Assembly: GCF_041821045.1 (NCBI RefSeq) | Contig: NZ_JBGUAW010000010.1 | Coordinates: forward strand, 1 to 64,000 | DNA length: 64,000 nt | Direction: 5' to 3' | Origin: Thiohalorhabdus sp. Cl-TMA | GTDB taxonomy: Bacteria > Pseudomonadota > Gammaproteobacteria > Thiohalorhabdales > Thiohalorhabdaceae | Shown: piece by piece, positions 6,807 through 15,641 of the stretch | Position numbering within the stretch: position 1 is the first letter of the stretch | Layout: each line of letters opens with the position of its first letter | Translations under genes and position numbers: made by a program | The notes under the pieces: model-generated | Told to the model about the DNA's origin: nothing | Databases searched by the model: none | What the model saw: the letters and a program-made list of their open reading frames with translations, nothing else

Positions 6807-7562
6807 GTGACAGGGGAAACGGGAGGCTCCCAGGAAGGCGCCCTGCGGGGGCGGGTCTATCTGGTCACCGGCGCCGGATCGGGTCTCGGCCGGGCAGTGA
6901 GCCTGGCCTTCGCGGCAGCGGGGGCCACCATGGTTCTGCTGGACAAGGAGGTGGCCCACCTGGAGGCGGTCTACGACGAGATCGAGCAGGCCGGGGGACC
7001 CCAGCCCGCCATCTTCGCCGTGGACCTGGCGGGCGCACAGCCCGAGGATTACAGCAAGCTGGCGGAGACCCTTGAGGAGGAGCTGGGCCGGCTGGACGGC
7101 GTGGTGCACGCTGCGGCCATCCTGGGCGCCCTCGCGCCGCTCGAGCACTTCTCCCCGGAGACCTGGGACAAGGTTCTGCGCGTGAACCTGACCGCCCCTT
7201 TCCTGCTCACGCAACCGCTCCTCCGCCTCCTCCAGCAGGGGCAAGACCCCACCGTGACCTTCGTCAGTGATTCGGTTGGCAGCGAGCCCCATGCCTATTG
7301 GGGCGCCTACGGCGTGTCGAAGGCGGGGGAGGAGGCCTTGGCCCGGATGCTCGGCGAGGAAACCGAAAAGGCCGGCATCCGGGTGAATATCGTGGAGCCC
7401 GGTCCCATGCGGACTCCCCTCCAGGAGGAAGCCTTCCCCGCCGCAACGCCGGAGGAGCTGCCCGATCCCGCCGAGCTGACCCAGCTGTTCCTTGAGCTTG
7501 TCGCTCCCTCCGGCGCTCCAGCCCACACGCGGCGCCTGACTCCCGGGGATCTGCCCGTCTAA
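6807..7562 (+). CDS. Short-chain dehydrogenase/reductase (YciK-like)
   Basis: The 251-residue protein is a classical SDR: the Rossmann motif TGAGSGLG at 21-28, the NAG-equivalent HAAAILG near 101-107, Ser154/156 in the catalytic strand and Tyr168-x3-Lys172. It most resembles the YciK group of unknown physiological substrate. GTG 6807 has AGGAGGG 5 bases upstream and is the best start. It lies just downstream of the HpnD-like synthase and is probably cotranscribed with it; whether it acts on an isoprenoid is speculation. Confidence 0.85.
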   Translation: MTGETGGSQEGALRGRVYLVTGAGSGLGRAVSLAFAAAGATMVLLDKEVAHLEAVYDEIEQAGGPQPAIFAVDLAGAQPEDYSKLAETLEEELGRLDGVVHAAAILGALAPLEHFSPETWDKVLRVNLTAPFLLTQPLLRLLQQGQDPTVTFVSDSVGSEPHAYWGAYGVSKAGEEALARMLGEETEKAGIRVNIVEPGPMRTPLQEEAFPAATPEELPDPAELTQLFLELVAPSGAPAHTRRLTPGDLPV

Positions 7563-7923
7563 ATCTATCCCGCGGATGGGCCCGGTCTCCCGGTTTTTCG
7601 GGGGAGCGTTCCAAACGGGCCAACGGTCGGCCGGGATTGTCCGGTTTGGCGCACTCGGCGGGCCTGCGGTTCCGGGAACTCCCGGGCCACTGCCTAGTCA
7701 GCGCTGGTATAGGAATTGCAGCTAGGTGCGTGGAGCCTCTCCATGAAGCGGGCGCGTCTTTCTGAACCGGCGGCCCCTTCGCGGCGGGGTTGAATCCCGG
7801 CGGCATTCTCGACTGAGCAGGGTTCCGTGGAGAATGCCGATGGGTTCGTGGAAAACAGGTCGCACCCATGCGGCCCGGCCGGCCGGGCCGGAAAACCTAA
7901 TCCCGGTTTTGAGGTAAAGACGA
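7563..7923. other. 361-base gap before the YeeE transporter gene
   Basis: No gene is supported here. The gap holds a weak CTCCC/GGGAG hairpin near 7590-7610 after the SDR gene and, at 7871-7890, a 20-base perfect palindrome listed separately. The transporter promoter must lie here but I cannot assign clear -35/-10 boxes. Confidence 0.5.
7871..7890. repeat. Perfect 20-base GC-only palindrome
   Basis: CGGCCCGGCC is directly followed by its complement GGCCGGGCCG, 34 bases before the transporter start codon. It consists only of G and C. It could form a hairpin in the leader that limits ribosome access, or be a binding site; it lacks a U-run and is no terminator. Confidence 0.55.
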
Positions 7924-9150
7924 ATGGATCTGTCGCTAACCCAACAAATCCTCCTATGGGGATTTCTGGTGGCCGTGGTGATCGGAGCGGTTGCCAACAA
8001 GACCAACTTCTGCACCATGGGCGCGGTGTCGGACTGGGTGAACATTAATGACACCGGCCGCATGCGCTCCTGGCTGTTCGCCATGGCCGTGGCCATTACC
8101 GGGGTGCTCATCATGGGCATGACCGGCGTGATGGATCCGGCCATTACCGCCGACGGCAACCAGACCTTTCCCCCCTACCGCACCGCCAACTTCGCCTGGC
8201 CCCGCTACCTCCTGGGCGGGCTGCTGTTCGGCGTGGGCATGACCCTGGGCAGCGGTTGCGGCAACAAGACGCTGGTCCGGATCGGCGGCGGCAACATCAA
8301 GTCGGTGGTGGTGCTGGCGTTCCTCGGGCTGGGCGCCTATCTCATGATGTTCAACACCACCGCGCAAAAGCTGCTTATCGTGCCCCTGCAGCCTGCCTCC
8401 TTCAATTTCGCCGCCATGGGCGCCCCGGACCAGTCCCTGGGCGGCATCGTGGGGGCCTTGCTGGGCGTCTCCGGCGCCACCATGAACTACGTGCTGGGCG
8501 CCATGCTGGTGATCGGCCTACTGGCCTTCGTGTTCAAGTCCGTGGATTTCCGCGCCCGCTTCAACAACATCCTCGGCGGCGCGGTGATCGGCCTCGGCGT
8601 CCTGGCCGCCTGGTTCGTGACCGCCGGCCCCTTGGGCAAGAAGTGGATGGAAGAGCTGATGTTCGCGGTGCAGCCGCCCGTTCAGCACGCCGCCGCCCAG
8701 TCCTACACCTTCGTCTCGCCGGCGGGGGATCTGGGCCGGTGGATCACCGGGGGCTTCGGCACCAACCTCCTCAGCTTCGGCCTGATGGCCCTCGCCGGGG
8801 TGGTGGTGGGCTCCCTGGTGTGGGCCCTGGTAAGCCGGACCTTCCGCTTTGAATGGTTCGCCTCCTGGAAGGACGCCGGCAACCACGTCATCGGCGGCTT
8901 CCTCATGGGAATCGGCGGCGTCATGGGCATGGGCTGCACCATCGGTCAGGGCGTGACCGGCATCTCCACCCTGGCGCTCGGCTCTTTCCTGACTTTTGGC
9001 TCCATCGTCATCGGCGCCGCACTGACCATGAAAATCCAGTACTACAAACTGGTCTACGAGGAAGAGGCCACCTTCGGCAAGGCACTCGTTGCCGGCCTGG
9101 CCGACATGAAGCTGCTCCCCAACGGGATGCGCTCTCTGGAGCAGATCTGA
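7924..9150 (+). CDS. YeeE/YedE-family (TsuA-like) sulfur-compound transporter
   Basis: This 408-residue inner-membrane protein has about a dozen hydrophobic helices and the three Cys motifs of the family that imports thiosulfate or other sulfur compounds: NFCTMGAVSD (Cys30), GSGCGNKTLVR (Cys112) and GMGCTIGQGVTG (Cys338). In characterised thiosulfate transporters these Cys residues contact the substrate along the path. A full-length duplicated sequence is present. It is a single-gene unit closed by a strong terminator. The substrate (thiosulfate, selenium or another sulfane) cannot be told from sequence alone. Confidence 0.88.
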   Translation: MDLSLTQQILLWGFLVAVVIGAVANKTNFCTMGAVSDWVNINDTGRMRSWLFAMAVAITGVLIMGMTGVMDPAITADGNQTFPPYRTANFAWPRYLLGGLLFGVGMTLGSGCGNKTLVRIGGGNIKSVVVLAFLGLGAYLMMFNTTAQKLLIVPLQPASFNFAAMGAPDQSLGGIVGALLGVSGATMNYVLGAMLVIGLLAFVFKSVDFRARFNNILGGAVIGLGVLAAWFVTAGPLGKKWMEELMFAVQPPVQHAAAQSYTFVSPAGDLGRWITGGFGTNLLSFGLMALAGVVVGSLVWALVSRTFRFEWFASWKDAGNHVIGGFLMGIGGVMGMGCTIGQGVTGISTLALGSFLTFGSIVIGAALTMKIQYYKLVYEEEATFGKALVAGLADMKLLPNGMRSLEQI

Positions 9151-9196
9151 AACCGGGCGAACCGGTATAGCATCCTCTCAGCAGGTTGCTCGTGCC

Positions 9197-9225
9197 AGCC
9201 CCCGCTTTTCGCGGGGGCTTTTTTG
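9197..9225 (+). terminator. Intrinsic terminator of the YeeE gene
   Basis: A 9-bp perfect stem AGCCCCCGC/GCGGGGGCT with a 5-base loop is followed by six T. Confidence 0.93.
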
Positions 9226-9414
9226 TGGAAAGACACAGAAAAAAGAAAATGCCAAACCGCCTAGAAAACAACGGCAGGAGTGCCCCAGACCTTGGAGGAG
9301 AAGGCGGCACTATTCGCCGTAGGCAGGCTGGAGCCCGCCTCCGGCTCTAGGATTTTGTTTTCGCCGTCCTTGTCGTTTCTTGGCGCGCTTGGCTACTTGA
9401 TGTTGCTTTTTGGG

Positions 9415-10698
9415 TTATGAAGCTGAGCGCGCCAACCGGAAGCCCGTAAAAGGCCAGCGGGCGTCGGTGGGGAAGAAATTGCGGTAGGTGGTGCGGATGT
9501 GGGAGCGGGGAGTGGCGCAGCAGCCCCCGCGCAGGACCATCTGGTTCACCATGAACTTGCCGTTGTATTCCCCCACGGCCCCTTCCGGGGGCTGGTAACC
9601 GGGATAGGGCAGGTAGGCGCTGCCGGTCCATTCCCAGACGTCACCGAGCATCTGCGCGGGCGCCCGGCTGCCCTCCGGTGCCGTAACCGGATGGAGGTGG
9701 CCGTCCTCCTGAAAGGCCCCCTGCGGACCGGGGCACTCCCGGGCCGCCACTTCCCATTCCGCCTCGGTGGGAAGCCGGGCCCCGGCCCAGCGGGCATAGG
9801 CGTCGGCCTCGAAGTAGCTGACGTGACACACGGGCTCGCTCGGATCCACCGGGCGCTGGCCGCCCAGGGTGAAGACCGTCCAAGAGCCGTCGCCGTCCTT
9901 CCGCCAGTACTGAGGGGCCTCCCAACCTTCCCGGCCCACATGGGCCCAGCCTTCCTCCAGCCACAGCTCCGGACGTTGGTAGCCACCGTCGGCGATGAAA
10001 GTCAGGAATTCCCCGCAGGTCACCGGACGCGAGGCGATTCGGAAGGGCTCCAGAAAGACCCGGTGCGCCGGTCCCTCGTTGTCGTAGTGGAAGGCGCCGC
10101 CGGGATGGCCGATCTGTCGGATCCCCTCCGCAAAGTCGATCCAGACCTGTTCCGGGGCCGTGCGCTCCGGGGCGGTAGCAGGCGTCTGATAGACCGGATC
10201 CAGCGGGCTGCAGCTGAACAGATGCTTGAGGTCCATGAGGATCAGCTCCTGATGCTGCTGCTCGTGGTTGAGTCCCAGCTCCACCAGGTCGGCGATTTCC
10301 CCCGCCTCGTCGGAGTCCAGGAGGGTGGTCACCGCCCGGTCGACATGCCGTCGGTAGGCATGGACCTCGTCGAGGCTCGGTCGGGTGAGCAGGCTGCGCT
10401 GCGGCCGGGGATGCTGCTCTCCGATGCCGTTGTAATAGGAATTGAAGAGCACCCGGTACTGTTCGCCGTATGGCTGGAAGTCCGGCTGGTGGCCCTCCAG
10501 GATAAAGGTCTCGAAGAACCAGGTAGTGTGCGCGAGGTGCCACTTGACGGGGCTCGCCTCGGTCATGGACTGGGCCAGGCAGTCCTCTGCGGACAGCGGT
10601 GCGCAAAGGGCCTCCGTAGCCTCCCGGACGGCGTGGAAGCGGCCAGCGAGTGTGTCGGAGGCTTGGCCGGAGGGGAAGGGTTCTTGCAGGTTTTCCAT
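9415..10698 (-). CDS. egtB: Ergothioneine biosynthesis protein EgtB
   Basis: EgtB is a non-haem iron sulfoxide synthase that joins hercynine to a thiol donor using O2. The 427-residue protein has the DinB-like N-terminal domain with iron-ligand candidates in KWHLAH (His54/57) and NHEQQH (His145, His149), and a C-terminal formylglycine-generating-enzyme-like domain (LPTEAEWEVAAR, then VLRGGCCATPRSHIRTTYRN, ending GFRLA). AGGAAG lies before ATG 10698. Its usual partner egtD (histidine methyltransferase) is not beside it, so the pathway must be completed elsewhere, or this is a relative acting on another substrate. Confidence 0.9.
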   Translation of the reverse strand: MENLQEPFPSGQASDTLAGRFHAVREATEALCAPLSAEDCLAQSMTEASPVKWHLAHTTWFFETFILEGHQPDFQPYGEQYRVLFNSYYNGIGEQHPRPQRSLLTRPSLDEVHAYRRHVDRAVTTLLDSDEAGEIADLVELGLNHEQQHQELILMDLKHLFSCSPLDPVYQTPATAPERTAPEQVWIDFAEGIRQIGHPGGAFHYDNEGPAHRVFLEPFRIASRPVTCGEFLTFIADGGYQRPELWLEEGWAHVGREGWEAPQYWRKDGDGSWTVFTLGGQRPVDPSEPVCHVSYFEADAYARWAGARLPTEAEWEVAARECPGPQGAFQEDGHLHPVTAPEGSRAPAQMLGDVWEWTGSAYLPYPGYQPPEGAVGEYNGKFMVNQMVLRGGCCATPRSHIRTTYRNFFPTDARWPFTGFRLARSAS

Positions 10699-10774
10699 GG
10701 CTTCCTGATCCGGGACGGGAAAGGGAACAAACCTAAATACAAGGTCTTAGTAATGCAAGAGCAGGACGTCCCGG

Positions 10775-11434
10775 TCAATCCGGGACTTCTGCAGCGGGGC
10801 AGGAGGCGCGCAGGGGGCAGGCGCCACAGCGGGGCTTCGGCTTGCAGTAATCCTTGCCCAGGGCGACGATCAGGGCGTGGTATTCGTTGTACAGTGCGCG
10901 ATCCGCGGGCAGCGCCTCCTGAAACCGGGTCTGTATGGCGGTATAGGAAAGCCCGGACTCCAGCAAGCCCAGGCGCTCGAAAATCCGGCGGGTATAGGCG
11001 TCCACCACGAAGATGCGGTGCCCCAGGGCGTACAAGAGGATGGAGTCGGCGGTTTCCTCCCCCACGCCCTTGACGGCGAGGAGGCGCACCCGCAGCGATG
11101 CGGTGGGCTCCCCGGCCAGATGGGCGATGTCCCCATCCGGACATTCCCGGAGCAGGAAGCGGCACAGGGCCTTTAGCCGCTGGGCCTTGACGTTGAAATA
11201 GCCGGCCGGACGGATGTGGGCTGCCAGCGCCTCGTCGGGCGTGTCGAGGATGGCGCGTGGCGCCAGGCAGTCCGCCTCCCTGAGGGCGGCAATGGCGCGC
11301 TCCACGTTGGTCCAAGCGGTGTTCTGCGTGAGCACGGCCCCCACGGCCACCTCGAAGGGGGTGTCCGCCGGCCACCAGTTCTGGGTGCCGAAGGCCGTGT
11401 ACAGGGTGTCGTGGATGTCGCGGAAGCTCGCCAT
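10775..11434 (-). CDS. Endonuclease III-like DNA glycosylase (HhH-GPD, 4Fe-4S)
   Basis: This 219-residue base-excision-repair glycosylase has the helix-hairpin-helix VKGVGEETAD (about 121-130), the catalytic Asp145 in VVDAYTRRIF and a C-terminal iron-sulfur loop with Cys197, 203, 206 and 212 (C-x5-C-x2-C-x5-C, one residue shorter than in E. coli Nth). The Lys used by Nth for the AP-lyase step is Glu here (GVGEET). That suggests a monofunctional glycosylase of the EndoIII-domain group rather than true Nth. I chose ATG 11434; a TTG at 11461 would add 9 residues without a ribosome site. Confidence 0.85.
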   Translation of the reverse strand: MASFRDIHDTLYTAFGTQNWWPADTPFEVAVGAVLTQNTAWTNVERAIAALREADCLAPRAILDTPDEALAAHIRPAGYFNVKAQRLKALCRFLLRECPDGDIAHLAGEPTASLRVRLLAVKGVGEETADSILLYALGHRIFVVDAYTRRIFERLGLLESGLSYTAIQTRFQEALPADRALYNEYHALIVALGKDYCKPKPRCGACPLRASCPAAEVPD

Positions 11435-11540
11435 GGGATTGAAGTGCCAGCCCGGTTGCAAAAGGGAATACGGACCGGACCCGCAGAGCGGGGTAGGGTA
11501 CGGTCAGGGGCCCATTCCCGCCCAAGGCGGTCCGGAACCG

Positions 11541-11567
11541 AAAGCGTGCCGGTACCCGGCGCGTTTC
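11541..11567 (-). terminator. Possible terminator at the rluB stop
   Basis: On the minus strand AAACGCGCCGG and CCGGCACGCTTT form a long stem with one bulge and a 3-base loop that overlaps the rluB stop codon. The trailing U-run is short (TTTCGG), so efficiency is uncertain. Confidence 0.4.
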
Positions 11568-12306
11568 AGCGGTCGTCCTGGCCCGCCGCCCGGCGCAGCC
11601 TCGTCACTTCGCCCTCGTCGAGCTCGCGCCACTGGCCGGGCTTCAGGTCCCGGGGCAGGGAAACGGGGCCGTAGCGGGTGCGCAGGAGCCGGCTGACCGG
11701 ATGGCCCACGGCTTCCAGCAGCCGGCGCACCTCGCGTTTGCGCCCTTCGGTGAGCACCACCCGCAGCTCGGCGTTTTTTCCCCGCGTCGGCAGAAGCTCC
11801 ACCCGCGTGAAGCGGGCCGGACCGTCCTCCAGCTCCACGCCGCTTTGCAGCCGCTCCGCGACCGCCGCATCGGGGGCGCCCCGCACCCGGACCCGGTATT
11901 CCCGCTCCACCTCGCGAGCGGGGTGCATGAGGGCGTTCGCGAGCTCCCCGTCGGTGGTAAGGAGAAGCAGGCCGTTGGTGTTCACGTCCAGACGGCCCAC
12001 CTGGATCCAGCGGCCTGCTCCGGGATCGGGAAGGCGGTCGAAAACGGTGGGGCGGCCCTGGGGGTCCGAGCGGGTACAGACCTCCCCTACGGGCTTGTGA
12101 TAGGCCAGGAGGCGGGTCTCGCCGTCCGCTTGGCGGCGGGAGAGCGTTTTCCCGTCAATGGCCACGTTGTCCTCTGGGCCCACTTGATCGCCGGGCGCCG
12201 CCACCTGGCCGTTGATGGTAACGCGCCCGGCGACCACCCAGCGGTCGACCTCCCGCCGGCTTGCCACGCCGGCTCGGGCCAGGGCCTTCTGGACCCGCTC
12301 AGCCAT
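11566..12306 (-). CDS. rluB: 23S rRNA pseudouridine synthase RluB
   Basis: RluB isomerises U2605 of 23S rRNA. The 246-residue protein has an N-terminal S4 RNA-binding domain (residues 3-60, VQKALARAGVASRREVDRWV) and the RsuA/RluB-family catalytic core with GRLDVNTNGLLLLT, Asp107 being the nucleophile. ATG 12306 overlaps the end of scpB by 8 bases. It is the last gene of the M50-trpS-scpA-scpB-rluB operon, the standard gammaproteobacterial order, and has normal length. Confidence 0.93.
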   Translation of the reverse strand: MAERVQKALARAGVASRREVDRWVVAGRVTINGQVAAPGDQVGPEDNVAIDGKTLSRRQADGETRLLAYHKPVGEVCTRSDPQGRPTVFDRLPDPGAGRWIQVGRLDVNTNGLLLLTTDGELANALMHPAREVEREYRVRVRGAPDAAVAERLQSGVELEDGPARFTRVELLPTRGKNAELRVVLTEGRKREVRRLLEAVGHPVSRLLRTRYGPVSLPRDLKPGQWRELDEGEVTRLRRAAGQDDR

Positions 12307-12931
12307 GGTCGTCCACTTCCGGAGTGCCGGGATCGTCGGTGGATGCCTCGTCTTCCGCGCCGCCGTCCGGATCCAGGTGGGCCGCGAGGGCGGCGATATC
12401 GGCCTCCTGGACATCCTTGAGGGGCGGCAGCTCGTCCAGGCTGCTCAGGCCGAAATAGCCGAGAAACTGCCTGGTGGTCCCGTAAAGGGAGGGACGCCCG
12501 GGGACTTCCTTGCGCCCCACCACCTGGATCCATTCGCGCTCCGTCAGGGTCTTGAGGACCCCCGAGCTGAGGCTGACGCCGCGGATGTCCTCGATCTCCG
12601 AGCGGGTGGTGGGCTGTCTGTAGGCGATGATGGCCAGGGTCTCGAGAACGGCCCGGGAAAAGCGCGGCGGCCGGCTCTGATGGAGACGGTGAATCCAGGG
12701 GGTGGTGTCTGGATGGGTCTGAAACTGGTAGCCCCCGCTTGTGTCCACCAGATGCACGCCCCGGTCGGCGTACTCCGCCTGCAGCTCGCCGAGGACCGTC
12801 TCGAGGTCCTCCCGCCCGGGGGCGGTTTCTTCATCGAAGAGACGCTGGAGCTGCGCAATGGAAAGGGATTCCTGCGCGGCGAACAGGGCGGCTTCGACGA
12901 TCTGGCGCAGCTTGGCGGTGTCCCGGGTCAT
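12299..12931 (-). CDS. scpB: Segregation and condensation protein B
   Basis: ScpB dimers bind ScpA in the SMC-ScpAB condensin that organises and segregates the chromosome. The 210-residue protein contains the two winged-helix domains (LRQIVEAALFAAQESLSIAQ at the start; AVLETLAIIAYRQPTTRSEI around 100-120) and an acidic unstructured C-terminus. Its start overlaps scpA by 4 bases and its end overlaps rluB by 8, which implies coupled translation. Confidence 0.93.
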   Translation of the reverse strand: MTRDTAKLRQIVEAALFAAQESLSIAQLQRLFDEETAPGREDLETVLGELQAEYADRGVHLVDTSGGYQFQTHPDTTPWIHRLHQSRPPRFSRAVLETLAIIAYRQPTTRSEIEDIRGVSLSSGVLKTLTEREWIQVVGRKEVPGRPSLYGTTRQFLGYFGLSSLDELPPLKDVQEADIAALAAHLDPDGGAEDEASTDDPGTPEVDDHG

Positions 12932-13710
12932 GGCACGCGAATATAGAGTGGGTGGAGCGCCTCCACTTGGACCAGCTCGATCATCTGTCCCTTGGCCAGC
13001 TCCAAGAGGGCGAGGAAGGTTACCACCAGGCCCTCTCGGCCCTCGTGGTCATCCAGCAGCTCGGTGAAGCGGTAGGCGGTGGCACCTTCCAGGCGGGCGA
13101 GCACTTCGCTCATGCGCTGGCGCACGGTGAGTCCCTGGGGACCCACCTCGTGCTCCTTGTGCAGCTGGCCACGCTGCAGGACCCCCTGAAAGGCCTCCAG
13201 GAGGTAGAGCAGGGAGGCCTCGGCCCTGGGGGCTTCGGCCTCCGGATCCACGGGGGCGCGGGCAACGAAAAAGTCCCGTTCCCGGCGGGGCAGCCGATCC
13301 AGGGCCTCGGCGGCCTCCTTGAAGCGCTCGTATTCCTGGAGCCGTCGTATCAGCTCGGTGCGCGGATCCTTCTCCTCGTCCTCCTCGTCGGACGGAGGGC
13401 GGGGCAGCAGTATGCGGGACTTCATCTCCGCCAGCGTGGCCGCCATGACCAGGTACTCCCCGGCCAGATCGAGGCGGTTCTGGCGCATGAGCTCCACGTA
13501 CTGCATGTACTGGTGCGCCACCGCCTGGATGGAGATCATAGAGATGTCCAGGCGGTGGCGGCGGATCAGGTATAGCAGCAGGTCCAGGGGGCCCTCGAAG
13601 GAGTCCAGGAAGACCTCCAAAGCCTCCGGTGGGATGTAGAGGTCATCGGGGAGCTGTACCAGCGGCTCCCCGTGTACCCGCGCGACGGCCTCGCTGTCGC
13701 TCATGTACAT
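12928..13710 (-). CDS. scpA: Segregation and condensation protein A
   Basis: ScpA is the kleisin subunit of bacterial SMC condensin. The 260-residue protein has the signature FEGPLDLLLYLIRRHRLDIS near residue 40, the adjacent SMC-head-binding helices (YLVMAATLAEMKSRILLP), and a C-terminal winged helix (VVTFLALLELAKGQMIELVQ). ATG 13710 gives MYMSDSEA; ATG 13704 two codons later is equally possible. It lies 13 bases after trpS and overlaps scpB. Confidence 0.92.
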   Translation of the reverse strand: MYMSDSEAVARVHGEPLVQLPDDLYIPPEALEVFLDSFEGPLDLLLYLIRRHRLDISMISIQAVAHQYMQYVELMRQNRLDLAGEYLVMAATLAEMKSRILLPRPPSDEEDEEKDPRTELIRRLQEYERFKEAAEALDRLPRRERDFFVARAPVDPEAEAPRAEASLLYLLEAFQGVLQRGQLHKEHEVGPQGLTVRQRMSEVLARLEGATAYRFTELLDDHEGREGLVVTFLALLELAKGQMIELVQVEALHPLYIRVP

Positions 13711-13723
13711 GTCCGTCCGAGGC

Positions 13724-14947
13724 TCAGCGGCCGAGCCCCATGACGGAGCGCGTCTCGGCGAGGGTCTCCTCGGCGACGTACTCTGCCTTGCGGTTGCCTT
13801 CCTCCACCAGCGCCCAGACCCGCTCCGGGTCCGCGGCAAGGCGTTCGGCCTGCTCGCGAATGGGTGCCTGCTCGGCGAGCACCGATTGAATAACCGGTCC
13901 CTTGCAGTCGATGCAGCCGATTCCGGCGGTGGTGCAGCCTTCGTGGGCCCAGGCCCGGGTTTCCGTGTCGGAGTAGACCTGGTGGAATTCCCAAACCGGG
14001 CATTTCTCCGGGGTGCCCGGATCCGTGCGCCGCACCCGGGCCGGATCGGTGGGCATGGTGCGGATCTTCTCCTCCACCGCGTCCGGAGCCTCGCGCAGCC
14101 CGATGGTGTTGCCGTAGGATTTGGACATCTTCTGCCCGTCCAGGCCCGGGAACTTGGCGTCGGGTGTGAGCAGCGGCTCGGGCTCGGGCAGGATCTCCCG
14201 GCCCCGTCCCTCCAGGTCCCCCAGCAGGCGCTCGAAGTCGTCGCGGCCGAGGTTCGTCTGCTCCTCCAGCAGGACGCGGCCCTGTTCCAGTGCCTCCTCA
14301 TCGCCGGATTCCCGCCAAGCGGCGCGCAGCTTCTTGAACCGGCCCGCGGCCTTCTTCGCCATCTTCTTGATTCCCGACTCCACCAGGGCCTCGTGGTCGG
14401 GCTCCCGGCCGTACAGCCAGTTGAAGTGGCGGGCGAGATGCCGGGTGACATCCAGATGGGAGAGCTGATCCTCGCCCACGGGTACGCCATCGGCCTTGTA
14501 GATGAGGATGTCGGCGCTCTGGAGCAGGGGGTAGCCCAGGAAGCCGTAGGTGGCCAGATTGCGGTCCGCCAGCTTCTGCTGCTGGTCCTTGAAGGTGGGA
14601 ACCCGCTCCAGCCAGGGCAGCGGAGTGATCATGGAAAGCAGCAAATGCAGCTCGGCGTGCTGCTTTACCGCGGACTGCACGAAGAGCACGGCCTTCCCGG
14701 GATCGATTCCCACGGCGAGCCAGTCCACCACCATCTCCCAGGTGGCCTCGGGAATGCCGCGCGGGTCCTCGTAGTTGGTGGTCAGGGCGTGCCAGTCCGC
14801 CACGAAGAAGAAGCAGTCGTTGGCCTCCTGCAGCGCGCGCCAGTTCTTGAGCACGCCGTGGTAATGGCCCAGATGGAGGCGGCCGGTAGGCCGCATGCCG
14901 GAGAGGATCCGCTTGCCTTGAGGCTGTTCCTGAGAGGTGGTGGTCAT
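13724..14947 (-). CDS. trpS: Tryptophanyl-tRNA synthetase
   Basis: This class I synthetase charges tRNA-Trp. The 407-residue protein has the HIGH-type motif HLGHYHG at 25-31, KMSKS at 273-277 and the Rossmann core (FVADWHALTT, YPLLQSADILIYKA, VPVGEDQLSH). It is of the longer type with an inserted region and a Cys motif (GCTTAGIGCIDCKGPVIQ) near the C-terminus. ATG 14947 begins the conserved sequence. The M50 protease gene precedes it by 10 bases. Confidence 0.95.
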   Translation of the reverse strand: MTTTSQEQPQGKRILSGMRPTGRLHLGHYHGVLKNWRALQEANDCFFFVADWHALTTNYEDPRGIPEATWEMVVDWLAVGIDPGKAVLFVQSAVKQHAELHLLLSMITPLPWLERVPTFKDQQQKLADRNLATYGFLGYPLLQSADILIYKADGVPVGEDQLSHLDVTRHLARHFNWLYGREPDHEALVESGIKKMAKKAAGRFKKLRAAWRESGDEEALEQGRVLLEEQTNLGRDDFERLLGDLEGRGREILPEPEPLLTPDAKFPGLDGQKMSKSYGNTIGLREAPDAVEEKIRTMPTDPARVRRTDPGTPEKCPVWEFHQVYSDTETRAWAHEGCTTAGIGCIDCKGPVIQSVLAEQAPIREQAERLAADPERVWALVEEGNRKAEYVAEETLAETRSVMGLGR

Positions 14948-14957
14948 TTTCGGTTCG

Positions 14958-15641
14958 TTAGGAAAGGAATTGCAGCAGGGTTCGAATGTCCATGCCCGCC
15001 AAGCCCATGAGGGCATTGGACACGTAAAAGATGGGGCCGCCGATGATCAGGCCCAGCATGCCGGTGAACAACAGCACCAGCAGGATGGGCAGGCCGAAGG
15101 GCTCCAGGTAGGAGACCCAGCGGCTCGCCGGGCTGGGTAGCAGTCCAACCGCTACCCGGCCCCCGTCCAGGGGCGGAATGGGGACCAGGTTCAGGATCAT
15201 GAGCACGGTGTTGATGAGGATGCCCGCCGCCCCCATGAGCATGAGGGGCTCGGCCAGATACGCCATCCCCGGCAGCATTCCCAGGGCGATGGCCGTTATC
15301 ATGGTCCAGAATAGCCCCATGGCCAGATTGGCCACGGGTCCGGCCAGGGCCACGTAGACCATGTCCTGCTTGGGGTTGCGGAGGTTGCCGAAGGCCACCG
15401 GCACGGGCTTGGCCCAGCCGAATATGAACGGTGAGCCGAGCAGAACCAGGGCGGCGGGCAGGGCCACCGTGCCGATGGGGTCCACATGCCGGAGGGGATT
15501 GAGGGTCAGCCGACCCATGACATAGGCGGTGTCATCCCCGAACAGGCGGGCTACCCAACCGTGGGCCACCTCGTGCAGGGTGATGGCTAGGAGCACGGGC
15601 GGGGCCCAGACGACGATCTTCTGAATCAGGGTCAGTTCCAT
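14958..15641 (-). CDS. Site-2 protease family (M50) membrane metalloprotease
   Basis: The 227-residue polytopic protein has the zinc motif HEVAH at 23-27 in the first hydrophobic helix and the third ligand Asp159 in NLVPIPPLDGGR. It lacks a PDZ domain, so it belongs to the short S2P group (RIP-like) whose substrates are unknown in Proteobacteria. It is the first gene of the trpS-scpA-scpB-rluB operon, a position conserved across many Gammaproteobacteria. ATG 15641 starts 22 residues before the zinc motif; the upstream open frame lacks homology-like sequence. Confidence 0.9.
   Translation of the reverse strand: MELTLIQKIVVWAPPVLLAITLHEVAHGWVARLFGDDTAYVMGRLTLNPLRHVDPIGTVALPAALVLLGSPFIFGWAKPVPVAFGNLRNPKQDMVYVALAGPVANLAMGLFWTMITAIALGMLPGMAYLAEPLMLMGAAGILINTVLMILNLVPIPPLDGGRVAVGLLPSPASRWVSYLEPFGLPILLVLLFTGMLGLIIGGPIFYVSNALMGLAGMDIRTLLQFLS

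Noticed and set aside
13711-14490. Upstream extension of the scpA frame
   Set aside because: The added residues are an out-of-frame reading of trpS with Arg/Ser-rich sequence; ScpA starts at 13710.
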